Positions 35,925 to 45,316 of a stretch of DNA of 64,000 bases are shown here, one piece after another. The number at the start of each line of letters is the position of its first letter. Position 1 is the stretch's first letter. Both the position numbers and the translations under genes were made by a program. This DNA is from Leptothoe spongobia TAU-MAC 1115 (GTDB taxonomy: Bacteria; Cyanobacteriota; Cyanobacteriia; Phormidesmidales; Phormidesmidaceae), in the NCBI RefSeq assembly GCF_018739885.1, contig NZ_JADOES010000017.1, positions 34,606-98,605 on the forward strand. Reading direction: 5' to 3'. Below the pieces are notes generated by a model. That model worked only from the letters and a program-made list of their open reading frames with translations. It was not told the origin of the DNA and did not search any database.

Positions 35925-36430
35925 TCGCTAATCTGCTTCATTGAGAGCATGGTAGGTGGGAGTAAATCCTATCAGCTGTGCTTTTAGGGAATGGAGGATT
36001 GCTGGCATTGGTGTCAGCAATCCTCCATATTTATAAGGGCATTTTTATTGAGCGTAGGGCAGAAAATTAGATACCAATTTTTTAAGTCAAAACTAATATG
36101 AATCCCAGCCATGATATTGAACCAATATATTCCCAGGCATTGCTGATCCTTGGTGTGATTTCTCTCTGGAAGATGGTGCTATAGGGCATTTTTAATCGAT
36201 CGACCCATCTTCTAAATTAGCAGCGGCTATGCCTTGGTCATGAGTTATGCGCTTGTTACCTAAGACAAATTGCCGATTGAAAATAGGGCTTACCCCTGAG
36301 GGTGGTTGCAAACTCCTGAAAAATCTCCGCCTTGGAAGTGAAAGAAAGCCCTACAATAATTTGGATTTGTTGATCTGGCCCTGCGCTCAGGAATCCCAGA
36401 CTTGTCCTTCGATTTTCCCAACGTTCGCTT
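35925..36430. other. Intergenic region upstream of carB
   Basis: Holds the terminator at 35993-36026 and otherwise no recognised gene. Short open frames near 36247 have no support. The carB promoter should lie in the last 250 bases. Confidence 0.4.
35993..36037 (+). terminator. Terminator-like hairpin after the lipoprotein gene
   Basis: GGAGGATTGCTG (35993-36004) pairs perfectly with CAGCAATCCTCC (36015-36026), 12 bp and a 10-base loop, followed by ATATTTATAA. A weak T-tract but a strong stem. Confidence 0.65.
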
Positions 36431-39400
36431 ATGCCTCGCCGCAATGACCTCAGCAAGATTTTGTTAATTGGTTCCGGTCCGATTGTCATCGGTCAGGCTT
36501 GTGAGTTTGACTACTCGGGCACGCAAGCTTGCAAAGCTCTGCGGGAGGAAGGCTATGAGGTGGTTCTAATCAATTCCAATCCGGCTACCATCATGACCGA
36601 TCCCGAAACAGCGGATCGTACCTATATTGAGCCTTTGACAACTGAAATAGTGGCTCGCGTGATTGAGCAGGAAAAACCTGATGCGCTATTGCCCACCATG
36701 GGGGGACAGACTGCCCTCAATCTAGCGGTTAATTTGGCTAAAAGTGGAGTTCTGGCTCAGCATAATGTGGAACTAATTGGGGCCAAGCTAGATGCGATCG
36801 AAATGGCAGAAGATCGTCGTCTCTTTAAGGAGGCGATGGAGCGCATCGGGGTGGGGGTATGTCCGTCGGGATTGGCGGAGACCATGGAGGAGGCCAGTGA
36901 CATTGCCCATGACATCGGTACCTATCCCTTGATTATTCGTCCTGCGTTTACCCTGGGAGGGACTGGCGGCGGGATTGCTTACAACCAAGAAGAGTTTGAA
37001 ACTATTGCTAAATCAGGCTTAGATGCGAGTCCGGTCTCGCAAATCCTGATTGAGAAATCACTGCTGGGTTGGAAAGAATATGAGCTAGAGGTCATGCGGG
37101 ATCTTGCTGACAACGTGGTGATCATCTGCTCGATTGAAAATCTTGATCCCATGGGTATTCACACCGGGGATTCGATTACGGTAGCGCCAGCCCAAACCCT
37201 GACCGATAAGGAATATCAGCGTTTGCGGGATGCTTCCATCAAGATTATTCGTGAGATCGGGGTGGAAACTGGGGGCTCAAATATCCAGTTTTCAGTGAAC
37301 CCAGATACTGGCGAGGTGATTGTGATTGAGATGAATCCTCGGGTATCTCGTAGTTCGGCCCTTGCCTCTAAGGCCACTGGATTTCCCATCGCTAAGTTTG
37401 CGGCCAAGTTAGCCGTAGGCTATACCCTGAGTGAAATTTCTAACGATATTACCCAAAAAACTCCTGCTAGTTTTGAACCTACCATTGACTACGTAGTCAC
37501 TAAGATTCCTCGGTTTGCGTTTGAAAAGTTTCCCGGTAGTGCTCCCCTATTGACTACCCAGATGAAGTCAGTGGGAGAGGCAATGGCCATTGGTCGGACG
37601 TTTCAAGAGTCGTTTCAGAAAGCTTTACGGTCTTTGGAGACAGGGCGGTCGGGTTGGGGATGCGATCGCAGAGAAAAGCTACCCACCATTGCCAAGGTTC
37701 GTTCCAGTCTGCGCTCCCCCAACCCAGACCGAATCTTTGCCCTGCGCCATGCTCTACAACTGGGACTGAGTGCCCAAGATATTTACGAACTCACCGGTAT
37801 AGATCCCTGGTTTATCGATAAGCTCCAAGATCTACTGGTGACTGAAAAATGGCTAAAGCGCACCTCCTTGGAGGCCATTACCCCTGAGCAAATGATGGCG
37901 GTGAAGCAACAGGGCTTTAGCGATCGTCAAATTGCCTATGCCACTAGCACCGACGAAGATCAGGTGCGAGTCCAGCGTAAGTCCTTGGGGATCATCCCTG
38001 TCTATAAGACGGTTGATACTTGTGCTGCAGAGTTTGAAGCCTATACGCCTTACTACTATTCCACTTACGAAACCGAGACCGAAGTCAAACCATCAAACCG
38101 GCGTAAGGTGATGATTTTGGGCGGTGGCCCTAATCGCATTGGCCAAGGAATTGAGTTTGACTACTGCTGTTGCCATGCATCCTATGCATTGCAGGCCAAT
38201 GACTTTGAGACCATTATGGTCAACTCTAATCCAGAGACAGTGTCTACGGACTATGACACCAGCGACCGTCTCTACTTTGAGCCCCTGACCAAAGAAGATG
38301 TGCTCAATATCATTGAGGCTGAGAACCCAGAAGGAGTGATTATTCAGTTTGGTGGTCAGACACCGTTAAAGTTGGCGGTGCCACTGCAGGCCTATCTAGC
38401 TACGGAGCCGGAGGTTAATGGGAATCCCATTCAAACCAAGATTTGGGGTACCTCTCCCGACTCCATTGACACCGCTGAAGACCGCGAGCGATTTGAAAAA
38501 ATTCTCTGGGATCTCGATATTACCCAACCTCCTAACGGTATTGCCCGTAGCTATCAAGAAGCGCTAGAGGTGGCTCAAAAAATCAACTATCCGGTGGTAG
38601 TACGCCCTAGCTATGTACTAGGTGGGCGAGCCATGGAGGTGGTCTATTCTGATCAGGATTTAGAGCGCTATATGACTACGGCGGTGCAGGTAGAGCCTGA
38701 CCATCCGATTTTGATCGATCGATTTTTGGAGAATGCCATTGAGGTTGATGTGGATGCGATTTGCGATCTCTCTGGTCATGTGGTGATTGGTGGCATCATG
38801 GAACACATTGAGCAAGCGGGCATTCACTCTGGCGACTCTGCCTGCTCACTACCCACCATTACCCTTAGCGTTCAAGCCCTTGATATCATTCGTGACTGGA
38901 CGGTCAAGCTAGCCAAGGCGTTGCAGGTTGTGGGCCTGATGAATATTCAGTTTGCAGTCAAAGATGACGATGTTTATATCTTAGAGGCCAACCCCCGTGC
39001 TTCTCGGACAGTCCCCTTTGTTTCCAAAGCAACCGGTATTCCTTTGGCAAAGACGGCTGTCTTGATCATGTCTGGGCAAACTTTAGCGGATGTAGGGGTT
39101 ACCAAAGAGGTGATCCCGACCCATATATCAGTCAAAGAAGCCGTACTCCCCTTTAGTAAGTTTCCAGGCACCGATACCCTATTGGGGCCAGAAATGCGTT
39201 CCACGGGAGAAGTGATGGGGATTGACGTTGACTTTGGTCGTTCCTTTGCCAAGGCTGAGCTGGCCGCTAGTCAAGAGCTACCCTTGAGAGGCACCACGTT
39301 TATTTCTATGAATGATCGCGAAAAAGAAGCCGTGGTCCCCATCGCTAAGGAACTCTCAGCCCTGGGCTTTCAACTGATTGCTACGGCTGGAACGCGCCAT

Positions 39401-39682
39401 GTCCTCCAAACACATGGTTTAGAGGTCAGTCTGGTTTACAAGGTCCATGAAGGCCGTCCCCATGTGCTTGATGCCATCAAAAATAATGATATTCAGTTAA
39501 TTATCAACACCCCTACGGGGGCAACTGCCCAAGAAGATGATCGGATGATTCGACGAACGGCCCTTGATTACCGAATTCCGACGATTACCACCCTATCAGG
39601 GGCGCGGGCGGCCATTGAGGCCATCCGTTCTTTACAACAGAAAACTCTGGCTGTTAAAGCCCTGCAAGATTATCTCGTTTAA
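36431..39682 (+). CDS. carB: Carbamoyl-phosphate synthase large subunit
   Basis: Forms carbamoyl phosphate from bicarbonate, ammonia and two ATP for arginine and pyrimidine synthesis, acting with the small glutaminase subunit CarA (not in the window). The 1083-residue length is standard. It has two homologous halves: the first with [21 protein letters not shown], an ATP-grasp region ([16 protein letters not shown]) and [20 protein letters not shown]; the second with [37 protein letters not shown] and [20 protein letters not shown]. The C-terminal allosteric MGS-like domain begins near residue 945. It stands alone as in other cyanobacteria. Confidence 0.97.
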   Translation: MPRRNDLSKILLIGSGPIVIGQACEFDYSGTQACKALREEGYEVVLINSNPATIMTDPETADRTYIEPLTTEIVARVIEQEKPDALLPTMGGQTALNLAVNLAKSGVLAQHNVELIGAKLDAIEMAEDRRLFKEAMERIGVGVCPSGLAETMEEASDIAHDIGTYPLIIRPAFTLGGTGGGIAYNQEEFETIAKSGLDASPVSQILIEKSLLGWKEYELEVMRDLADNVVIICSIENLDPMGIHTGDSITVAPAQTLTDKEYQRLRDASIKIIREIGVETGGSNIQFSVNPDTGEVIVIEMNPRVSRSSALASKATGFPIAKFAAKLAVGYTLSEISNDITQKTPASFEPTIDYVVTKIPRFAFEKFPGSAPLLTTQMKSVGEAMAIGRTFQESFQKALRSLETGRSGWGCDRREKLPTIAKVRSSLRSPNPDRIFALRHALQLGLSAQDIYELTGIDPWFIDKLQDLLVTEKWLKRTSLEAITPEQMMAVKQQGFSDRQIAYATSTDEDQVRVQRKSLGIIPVYKTVDTCAAEFEAYTPYYYSTYETETEVKPSNRRKVMILGGGPNRIGQGIEFDYCCCHASYALQANDFETIMVNSNPETVSTDYDTSDRLYFEPLTKEDVLNIIEAENPEGVIIQFGGQTPLKLAVPLQAYLATEPEVNGNPIQTKIWGTSPDSIDTAEDRERFEKILWDLDITQPPNGIARSYQEALEVAQKINYPVVVRPSYVLGGRAMEVVYSDQDLERYMTTAVQVEPDHPILIDRFLENAIEVDVDAICDLSGHVVIGGIMEHIEQAGIHSGDSACSLPTITLSVQALDIIRDWTVKLAKALQVVGLMNIQFAVKDDDVYILEANPRASRTVPFVSKATGIPLAKTAVLIMSGQTLADVGVTKEVIPTHISVKEAVLPFSKFPGTDTLLGPEMRSTGEVMGIDVDFGRSFAKAELAASQELPLRGTTFISMNDREKEAVVPIAKELSALGFQLIATAGTRHVLQTHGLEVSLVYKVHEGRPHVLDAIKNNDIQLIINTPTGATAQEDDRMIRRTALDYRIPTITTLSGARAAIEAIRSLQQKTLAVKALQDYLV

Positions 39683-39705
39683 CTTGCATTTAGCTTGATA
39701 TCAAA

Positions 39706-39755
39706 TAGCCCCAGGGAAAATAGTCTAATCAAAAGAGACATTTTCTCTAGGGCTA
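39706..39755 (+). terminator. Stem-loop after carB
   Basis: TAGCCCCAGGGAAAAT (39706-39721) pairs with ATTTTCTCTAGGGCTA (39740-39755) over 16 positions with one mismatch and one G-U, about 20 bases after the carB stop. The plus strand continues with A rather than T, so classic intrinsic termination is uncertain. Confidence 0.5.
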
Positions 39756-39799
39756 AAAAAGATTGTAATCCGATTTAGGAATCAAAAAACTACATAGTA

Positions 39800-39831
39800 A
39801 GGTGGCCTGCTCAAGTTCAAGAAAGCCACCT
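39800..39831 (-). terminator. Terminator of the rbp-rpsU transcript
   Basis: AGGTGGC (39800-39806) pairs with GCCACCT (39825-39831). On the minus strand the hairpin is followed by TTACTATGTAGTTTTTTG, a fair T-rich tail, about 36 bases after the rpsU stop. Confidence 0.55.
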
Positions 39832-39866
39832 ATGAATCATGATGAATGATTGCTGAAACTCTAACT

Positions 39867-40079
39867 CTAATCTCTGTTGTTATTGCGATTGCTGCGGTTA
39901 CGACTCCAACGCTTCTGGCGATGCTTAGCAATGGCCTTACGCTTGAGCTTTTCAGCAGGTGTCTCAAAGTAGCGATGCTTTTTCATATCTGAAAAAATGC
40001 CCGCCTGAACAACCTTACGCTTAAATCTTCGTAGTGCTGATTCAATACCTTCATCATCCCCAAGGATAACCTGGGCCAT
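39867..40079 (-). CDS. rpsU: 30S ribosomal protein bS21
   Basis: A 70-residue small-subunit protein near the mRNA exit. ATG at 40079 is preceded by AAAGGAG at ideal spacing, so the frame's earlier start is rejected. The body is typical: [47 protein letters not shown], with a very basic Arg/Asn-rich tail ([14 protein letters not shown]) in place of the plainer ends of other bacteria. It lies directly downstream of an RRM protein gene, the order known from Anabaena, where rbp and rpsU are co-transcribed. Confidence 0.95.
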   Translation of the reverse strand: MAQVILGDDEGIESALRRFKRKVVQAGIFSDMKKHRYFETPAEKLKRKAIAKHRQKRWSRNRSNRNNNRD

Positions 40080-40174
40080 AGTATTCTCCTTTAACGACAA
40101 AAATGGGGCAGCCTGAGCGCCCCATTATAGAACAGGGTGAAGTTGCAAACACGTCACCCAAAAATTAGGCTGGT

Positions 40175-40453
40175 TTAGAAGCGACCGCCGCCGCCGCCGC
40201 CGCCGCGTTGCTCACGGGGACGAGCCTTGTTAACTCGTAAATCCCTGCCCATCCACTCTGCACCATCTAGGGCCTCAATGGCAGCAGTTTCTTCGTCTTC
40301 TGAAGACATTTCTACGAAGGCGAAGCCACGAGGACGACCGGTTTCCCGATCAGTGGGTAGATGGACACGCTGGACTGTTCCATACTCGGCGAAGACAGCA
40401 TCAATGTCATCACGAGTAGCATCGTAGGACAGATTTCCAACATAAATGGACAT
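40175..40453 (-). CDS. rbp: RRM RNA-binding protein (cyanobacterial Rbp)
   Basis: A 92-residue protein starting at ATG 40453, which follows AGGAG at good spacing. It holds a single RNA recognition motif with RNP2 IYVGNL and RNP1 RGFAFVEM, then a short Gly-rich tail ([10 protein letters not shown]). Cyanobacterial Rbp proteins are often cold-induced and bind transcripts; some carry the Gly-rich tail and are the more strongly cold-regulated kind. The 5' region (40454-40732) is long enough for a cold-responsive leader, but no conserved element is recognised by eye. rpsU follows about 95 bases downstream. Confidence 0.92.
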   Translation of the reverse strand: MSIYVGNLSYDATRDDIDAVFAEYGTVQRVHLPTDRETGRPRGFAFVEMSSEDEETAAIEALDGAEWMGRDLRVNKARPREQRGGGGGGGRF

Positions 40454-40732
40454 AGAGAATCTCCTAAGTTTGATATGCAACGAGTTATACGGGAGATCCC
40501 TCTAGAATCAAGTCGAAGTCGAAATTGAACTGGTCGAGTTGAACTGTGAGCGTATCGTACCGAAAACTATGCGTCACCGATTATGGTAACGTATTGCCAT
40601 AGAACTCTAGCATACCTTGTCAGGTACTGATTTCAATTCTTAAGAATTGATTTTGGTCGTTTGCTTTGAGCCTCCTGATCCCTAATATACCTAGGCTAGC
40701 GATAAAAATCCCCTCAGGGTTACAGCTATTTA

Positions 40733-41548
40733 TTAGCAATTGAAATACATACTTAATTGATCTCTTAGATCATCTAATGAAGTCGCTAAGAGATCAAAGA
40801 CAGATAGCTGACTGGGATAGTAAGTTTTAACTAGATGCTGGATAGTCTCATTATCAGGGTTTACCCCGCTGATTGTGTTGGCTACCGTATCTGCTAAGCG
40901 GCCACTGCCAGCAACGATAATAACCTTTCTGCCTAACTCTAAGTTAAGCTTCAGATCCATCAGCGATACCTGACCACCATTAATAAGTAGAGTCATGGAT
41001 GGGTTGTATCCAGCCAATACTGAAGAAAATTCTGCTAGCCAGCGTGACTCACTTCCCCACTTATAACCAGACACTAGGAAAAAGTGAGTGTGATGGGGTT
41101 CGAGTTCTACCGGGGGACAGTCTTTATCGTATTCTTCTGTTAATTGGGGATCAATATTGTCTAATAGCTTTGGTTGATGTTTACCCGGAAAAATTATCCT
41201 TCTCAAGGGGGCCACACCAACTAAGTTAAATTGGCCGCTTATATAATGGCGTGCGTGCCCCATCATGTGGGTAACCCCGGCATCAGTGCCACCATCTAAT
41301 ACGGTAATATCTAACTTCTCTGACAGTGTTGCTAAGGGACCGTTGAAAAACTGTATTAGCTTTGCCTGACTCTCTTGAGTCATATGACTAGCGCCACCAA
41401 TGACTAGCAATGTTGACGTAGGTCTATATAATCCTACAGTTGATAGAGCTTTTTCGTAGTCCGTGCCATCGGCCACCCTAAGAATCTTGGCAAGTTGCCC
41501 ATTGGAAAACCTGTGTTTAACGAGTTCACTGGCTAAAGTCTTAGGCAT
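40733..41548 (-). CDS. LSDAT/SLOG-superfamily protein, putative nucleotide-ligand sensor
   Basis: A 271-residue soluble protein with a Rossmann-like plan matching the prokaryotic LSDAT (TRPM-associated SLOG) family: STLLVIGGASHMTQESQAKL, ITVLDGGTDAGVTHMMGHAR (Gly-rich ligand site), FNLVGVAPLRRI, LEPHHTHFFLVSGYKWGSESRW, MTLLINGGQVSLMDLKLNLELG and KVIIVAGSGRLADTVANTI. SLOG domains bind or process nucleotide-derived ligands, and relatives sit next to SLATT membrane effectors in predicted conflict systems. Here the upstream same-strand gene encodes a SLATT-like protein, which supports that assignment. The 299-base gap carries a 22-base tandem repeat. Family assignment is from motif reading. Confidence 0.7.
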   Translation of the reverse strand: MPKTLASELVKHRFSNGQLAKILRVADGTDYEKALSTVGLYRPTSTLLVIGGASHMTQESQAKLIQFFNGPLATLSEKLDITVLDGGTDAGVTHMMGHARHYISGQFNLVGVAPLRRIIFPGKHQPKLLDNIDPQLTEEYDKDCPPVELEPHHTHFFLVSGYKWGSESRWLAEFSSVLAGYNPSMTLLINGGQVSLMDLKLNLELGRKVIIVAGSGRLADTVANTISGVNPDNETIQHLVKTYYPSQLSVFDLLATSLDDLRDQLSMYFNC

Positions 41549-41623
41549 TTCATATATCTCTTAACAAAAGCGGCCAACTGACCTATATCTGTTAACTCAC
41601 TTACATCCCCAAAATACCCCCAT

Positions 41624-41667
41624 CCTGTTAAAGTCGTGCAAGTTTCCTGTCAAACCTGTGCAAGTTT
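41624..41667. repeat. Tandem 22-base direct repeat upstream of the LSDAT gene
   Basis: CCTGTTAAAGTCGTGCAAGTTT is at 41624-41645 (22 bases) and its near copy at 41646-41667, sharing CCTGT and the run GTGCAAGTTT. The period of 22 bases is about two helical turns. The pair lies 76-119 bases before the LSDAT start, a position suited to an operator. Confidence 0.55.
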
Positions 41668-41847
41668 ACAAAATATATGGTCGGTTTCTGAGGATATGCG
41701 CAATAGTTACCCGCAAGATTACAGAAACCTTTAGTTCTAGTGAGTATTACATAATTACTGTTTTTTGAGTGGGACCAAATCTTAACCCTGTCCCACTAAA
41801 CGTTTAGTTCTTGGTGAAGTAAAACCCAGAGAGCAACTTCTAGTGGT

Positions 41848-43395
41848 CTATCCCAATTGTGCCTGGGCACGTTCAACATATTTAGAGAAAACATCCCAGC
41901 CATGATACCCACCATTGACTAACTTACGGACCTTTCGCCAGTCACCGGACTGGGCAGCTGTCGCCACACCGCGTTCTTTAAAGTAGCAAGCTAGAACTTG
42001 GGCTGACACTTCTGGGTCCATGGCAAGATCGGGATTACCCTCCAGATCTACCCCTAGCTTTTTCCCGTAGGTACTATAGTTAGCTCGACCTGTCAGCTGA
42101 ATGTAGCCACGACCGTGATACTTCACCCCATCACCGGGGCGCACGTTGCCTAAGTCTGCTCGTTCCTCATAGCGTTTCCAGTAGCTCTCTCCCCCCCATT
42201 CATGGACAGGTTTAAATCCGCCCGTCTCGATGCGAATGGTAGCTAATAAACCGATTAGCACTGAACCGTCATAAATATCGTATTTTTTCATGGCATTTAG
42301 AATGCCTGGTAGATAGGTTTTGCAATCTTCCAGGGAGCATTCCAAAATCTGAGATACCTGGTCAGGGGTAGTTAGTTGATTTGTGATGGCAGTTCCAGTC
42401 GCTCCCCCGTTAGTCTGAGACTCACTTTCTACAGCACTGTTTTGCTCAGTCAAAATTGTTTTTAGAGCCTGGAAATTAACGTTTTCCTCCCATTCCAGAG
42501 CATGTTGACCTAGTGGCGGTAGGGAACTGCTGGATTTAATGGTTTTATTAGATGAAGGACGAGAGGTGCGTTGCCCCGTTGTCTCTCTTGGGGAGGAGGA
42601 CATTAGGGACTGGATTCCGGTTGATGTCTCTTGGGCGATAGCAGCATCGTCAGGGCTTTCCTCAAAGCTTTCTGCCGGTATATCAGAGGGCATTTGTATG
42701 TCTAGCAAAGACCCTGAATAACCGCTGTCTTCTATGGACTGTTGCTGGCTAGCCTGTTCAGCAAGGCGCGCTCGATCCAATTCTAGACGCTGAGCCCGTT
42801 CTTCCAGTTCTTGATTGAGGCGCATCAGTGCTTTTTCTGAATTGTGAGTAGCCTCGTCTGCATCGCGCTTATCGTCTTCTTGTTTCTCATCTAAACGCGC
42901 AACAAATCCTTCCACGTCTTTTTGGATATATGCCTCTACCCTCTGGGCAAAGGTTTTATAAGCATCTTCATGGACTTTGAATTTGCGATAGGGACCAGCC
43001 AACTGCATAAATTGCCAGCCCTCGATTTTCATAGTTTCTGCTGTACTACGATAGTTCCGATACTTATCACCATGGCCAAAGAACTCTTCTACAGCAGCCG
43101 AGATTGCCACGGCTTGACTGACACCAAGGGCTATCCAGCCAACGGTTACATTAATGTTCTCGCTATCACTTTTGAAACCCACCATGGCTGGAACAAGCAC
43201 GCCACCAATAATGGTTACCATGCGCAGCCTGAAATGATGGTTACGTTCTTTCGTGGCACGTCCTTCTAGCCACATTACCTGGTCTAACCAACGATTTTTG
43301 AGAAACTCTTTATGCAGAGCTGTAACCTCAAGCTTGTCGATCAGTCCTCCTAAGGTCTCTTTGAGGTATTGGCTGTAAGCATTTTTTTTGGCCAT
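41848..43395 (-). CDS. SLATT/DUF4231-like two-TM protein fused to a GH19-type peptidoglycan hydrolase
   Basis: A 515-residue protein. Residues about 10-175 fit a SLATT/DUF4231 domain: an N-terminal helix, two adjacent TM segments (about 58-75 around VTIIGGVLVPAMVGF, and 83-105 around VGWIALGVSQAVAISAAV), then the helix with YRNYRSTAETMKIEGWQFMQLAGPY. A coiled coil (about 175-220) and a Ser/Gln-rich linker (220-335) follow. The C-terminal part (about 340-515) is GH19/endolysin-like: LLATIRIETGGFKPVHE with probable catalytic Glu390, then KYHGRGYIQLTGRANYSTYG and VRKLVNGGYHGW. SLATT domains are pore-forming effectors in predicted immune systems; a wall-hydrolase fusion is unusual. There is no signal peptide. 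Confidence 0.75.
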   Translation of the reverse strand: MAKKNAYSQYLKETLGGLIDKLEVTALHKEFLKNRWLDQVMWLEGRATKERNHHFRLRMVTIIGGVLVPAMVGFKSDSENINVTVGWIALGVSQAVAISAAVEEFFGHGDKYRNYRSTAETMKIEGWQFMQLAGPYRKFKVHEDAYKTFAQRVEAYIQKDVEGFVARLDEKQEDDKRDADEATHNSEKALMRLNQELEERAQRLELDRARLAEQASQQQSIEDSGYSGSLLDIQMPSDIPAESFEESPDDAAIAQETSTGIQSLMSSSPRETTGQRTSRPSSNKTIKSSSSLPPLGQHALEWEENVNFQALKTILTEQNSAVESESQTNGGATGTAITNQLTTPDQVSQILECSLEDCKTYLPGILNAMKKYDIYDGSVLIGLLATIRIETGGFKPVHEWGGESYWKRYEERADLGNVRPGDGVKYHGRGYIQLTGRANYSTYGKKLGVDLEGNPDLAMDPEVSAQVLACYFKERGVATAAQSGDWRKVRKLVNGGYHGWDVFSKYVERAQAQLG

Positions 43396-44004
43396 TTTGT
43401 TTTGATTTAGATGCGGGGCAAAAACAATTTCAATGGGGCGGTATCCAAACAGACAGTGCTAATCCAAGGATGTGAGTGAGTGAGACAATATAAATTAAAG
43501 ACTCACACTACGTGGATATAGATAGGGATGGACTATCCCTCTGAGTTTATCCACATAGTTGAATAACGTCAGTTAAACAGCTAGGAGTAATACATAAATA
43601 ACTAAGGAATTAACCAGGATAGAGCGCAACTCAAAGGTACACGCTTTAGCTTAAATATCTGACTTTCTGATTTATAAAAATTAACTTACGAACAATTTAA
43701 CTTGATTATCTAGTTGGGAATACCATCGCTACAGTATAAATTCGATTGTTTGAGTAGGGATAAAGTTTTTATAAATGTTACTTGGTTTTGCTGTATCCGC
43801 AAAAGCTATGAAAAGTCGAAGTAAAGAAGCTTTTTGACGCTATAACTCTAGTTTGTTACGGGGCATCAGACGTAATGATTTGAAGAGCTTTGTAAAGAAA
43901 TACTCATTGAATGGGTAGAAAGAACTAGTGAAATTGCTTAGTACGAATAGGGATTAATTTAATTTTGTTTATTTTTTGACAGATTGTTTCATACACAAAC
44001 TTCC
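43396..44004. other. Long divergent intergenic region with a structured element
   Basis: About 600 bases, A+T-rich, between the SLATT-hydrolase and M15 genes. ACTACGTGGATA (43507-43518) pairs with TATCCACATAGT (43548-43559) with one mismatch, enclosing AGGGAT (43524-43529) and ATCCCT (43535-43540). No coding frame is evident. The length allows regulation of both genes or a small RNA. Confidence 0.4.
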
Positions 44005-45198
44005 ATGGATTTAACTCTAGAGAAACTTGAGGCAGTGTACAAGGCAGCGTTTGATAACTGTGCTCTGCAGCCAGAGATAGAGCCTACGGTTAGGGGGATT
44101 GTGGGGCGTATGGTGCAATTGCGATCGCACTACGAATCCGTCGAAAAAGTGATCGGTGTGCCCTGGTGGTTTGTCGGGATTTTGCACTACAGCGAATGGA
44201 ACTTTCGGGAGCCAGAGCAGTTTGAGCGCCAGGTGACCGATATCTTGATTGCCAAAAGGTACCACCAGGCCAAGACCCGCACCATGGGCGCATTTTTATG
44301 GGGGTTTGATCTGTGGAATGGCTTTCAGTCGGGGGCTGGGAAAGAATCAACCTGGGTTTGGGGTGGCACCAATGTGCTAAAGCAAAAAACATCTCGTATT
44401 GGTGCCGCCGCCATCGTGCGCTATCTGCAGCTGCAGGAGCTGATCGATATGGGCAGTGCAAAAACCTCGACTGAGCTGCTGGTGCTGACGGACACCCTCT
44501 TTAAGCTTAGACCCGATCAGAGCTTCAAACTATCAGAGGCGGACAAGATTCGGGTATCCGCCGGGACCCGTTTGGAACTGCTTCGGGATGATCCCGATAA
44601 AGCTAACCATGTAAAAGTGCGCATTCCTGACGGGGTGCTGATGGGACAGGATGATCGCGTGGACTGGTATGTCTTTGCTCAGCATATTCAGTTAGAAGGG
44701 ACTGAGCCTAATAACAAACCTAAGGATCCCCCCGCTGAGCCAGAAACAAAAATTGCAGAGAAAGATCGGGGGCGTCCGATTACGGTTCCCAAACTGGGTC
44801 AGGTATATCTGGGGGAACCTATTTTGGAAAATGGCCACTTTAGCTGGGCTGAAGCCACTAAAAACGGTAGTCGCATTCCTGTTGATGAGAACGTGGTCAA
44901 TGGCATTCTTCAAATTGCTGAAGCCATGGAAGAGGTTAGAGAATATCTGGGTGGACGTCCCATTAGCGTAAATTCTTGGTACCGTGATCCTGCCTCCAAT
45001 CGCAAAGCGGGTGGGGCTAGTCGTTCAAGACATCTATCTGGGGATGCTGTAGATTTTGTGGTACAGGGCATTTCTCCTCCAGAAGTTAATCGGAGGCTAG
45101 AGCCCTGGTGGGGAGATCGAGGTGGTATAGCTAGCGCATCAGTATTTACCCATATTGATGCCCGGGGATATCGGGCTCGATGGGACTATGGTTTCTAA
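44005..45198 (+). CDS. Multi-domain peptidoglycan hydrolase with M15 peptidase domain, no signal peptide
   Basis: Numbering is from TTG 43984; ATG 44005 is preferred. Residues about 10-145 look like a lysozyme-type helical domain (VPWWFVGILHYSEWNF, FDLWNGFQSGAGKESTWVWGG, IGAAAIVRYLQLQ). About 160-235 resembles an SH3b-like fold (IRVSAGTRLELLRDD, DWYVFAQHI). After a Pro-rich linker, the C-terminus is a peptidase M15-type D,D-carboxypeptidase: ISVNSWYRDPASNRK, SRHLSGDAVDFV (zinc His350 and Asp354) and FTHIDARG (His390, Asp392). The plan resembles phage-like endolysins. Without a signal peptide it would need a hole to reach the wall. It is divergent from the SLATT-hydrolase gene. Confidence 0.8.
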   Translation: MDLTLEKLEAVYKAAFDNCALQPEIEPTVRGIVGRMVQLRSHYESVEKVIGVPWWFVGILHYSEWNFREPEQFERQVTDILIAKRYHQAKTRTMGAFLWGFDLWNGFQSGAGKESTWVWGGTNVLKQKTSRIGAAAIVRYLQLQELIDMGSAKTSTELLVLTDTLFKLRPDQSFKLSEADKIRVSAGTRLELLRDDPDKANHVKVRIPDGVLMGQDDRVDWYVFAQHIQLEGTEPNNKPKDPPAEPETKIAEKDRGRPITVPKLGQVYLGEPILENGHFSWAEATKNGSRIPVDENVVNGILQIAEAMEEVREYLGGRPISVNSWYRDPASNRKAGGASRSRHLSGDAVDFVVQGISPPEVNRRLEPWWGDRGGIASASVFTHIDARGYRARWDYGF

Positions 45199-45316
45199 TC
45201 TGCTTCTAATCTGAGTTCTAGGACCAGATCTCAGTCTCGATTTAAACTGGGTATAGGTGGTATAGCTGGCTACATCACCAGCTAAAGCTGTGATTTAAAC
45301 GGATCCTGGAAATCCT

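Noticed and set aside
36247..36447. 66-codon frame before carB
   Set aside because: It has no start signal or recognisable family and overlaps the carB start.
41768..41797. Hairpin AGTGGGAC/GTCCCACT after the SLATT-hydrolase gene as a terminator
   Set aside because: On the transcribed strand it is followed by A-rich, not U-rich, sequence, so termination is not supported.
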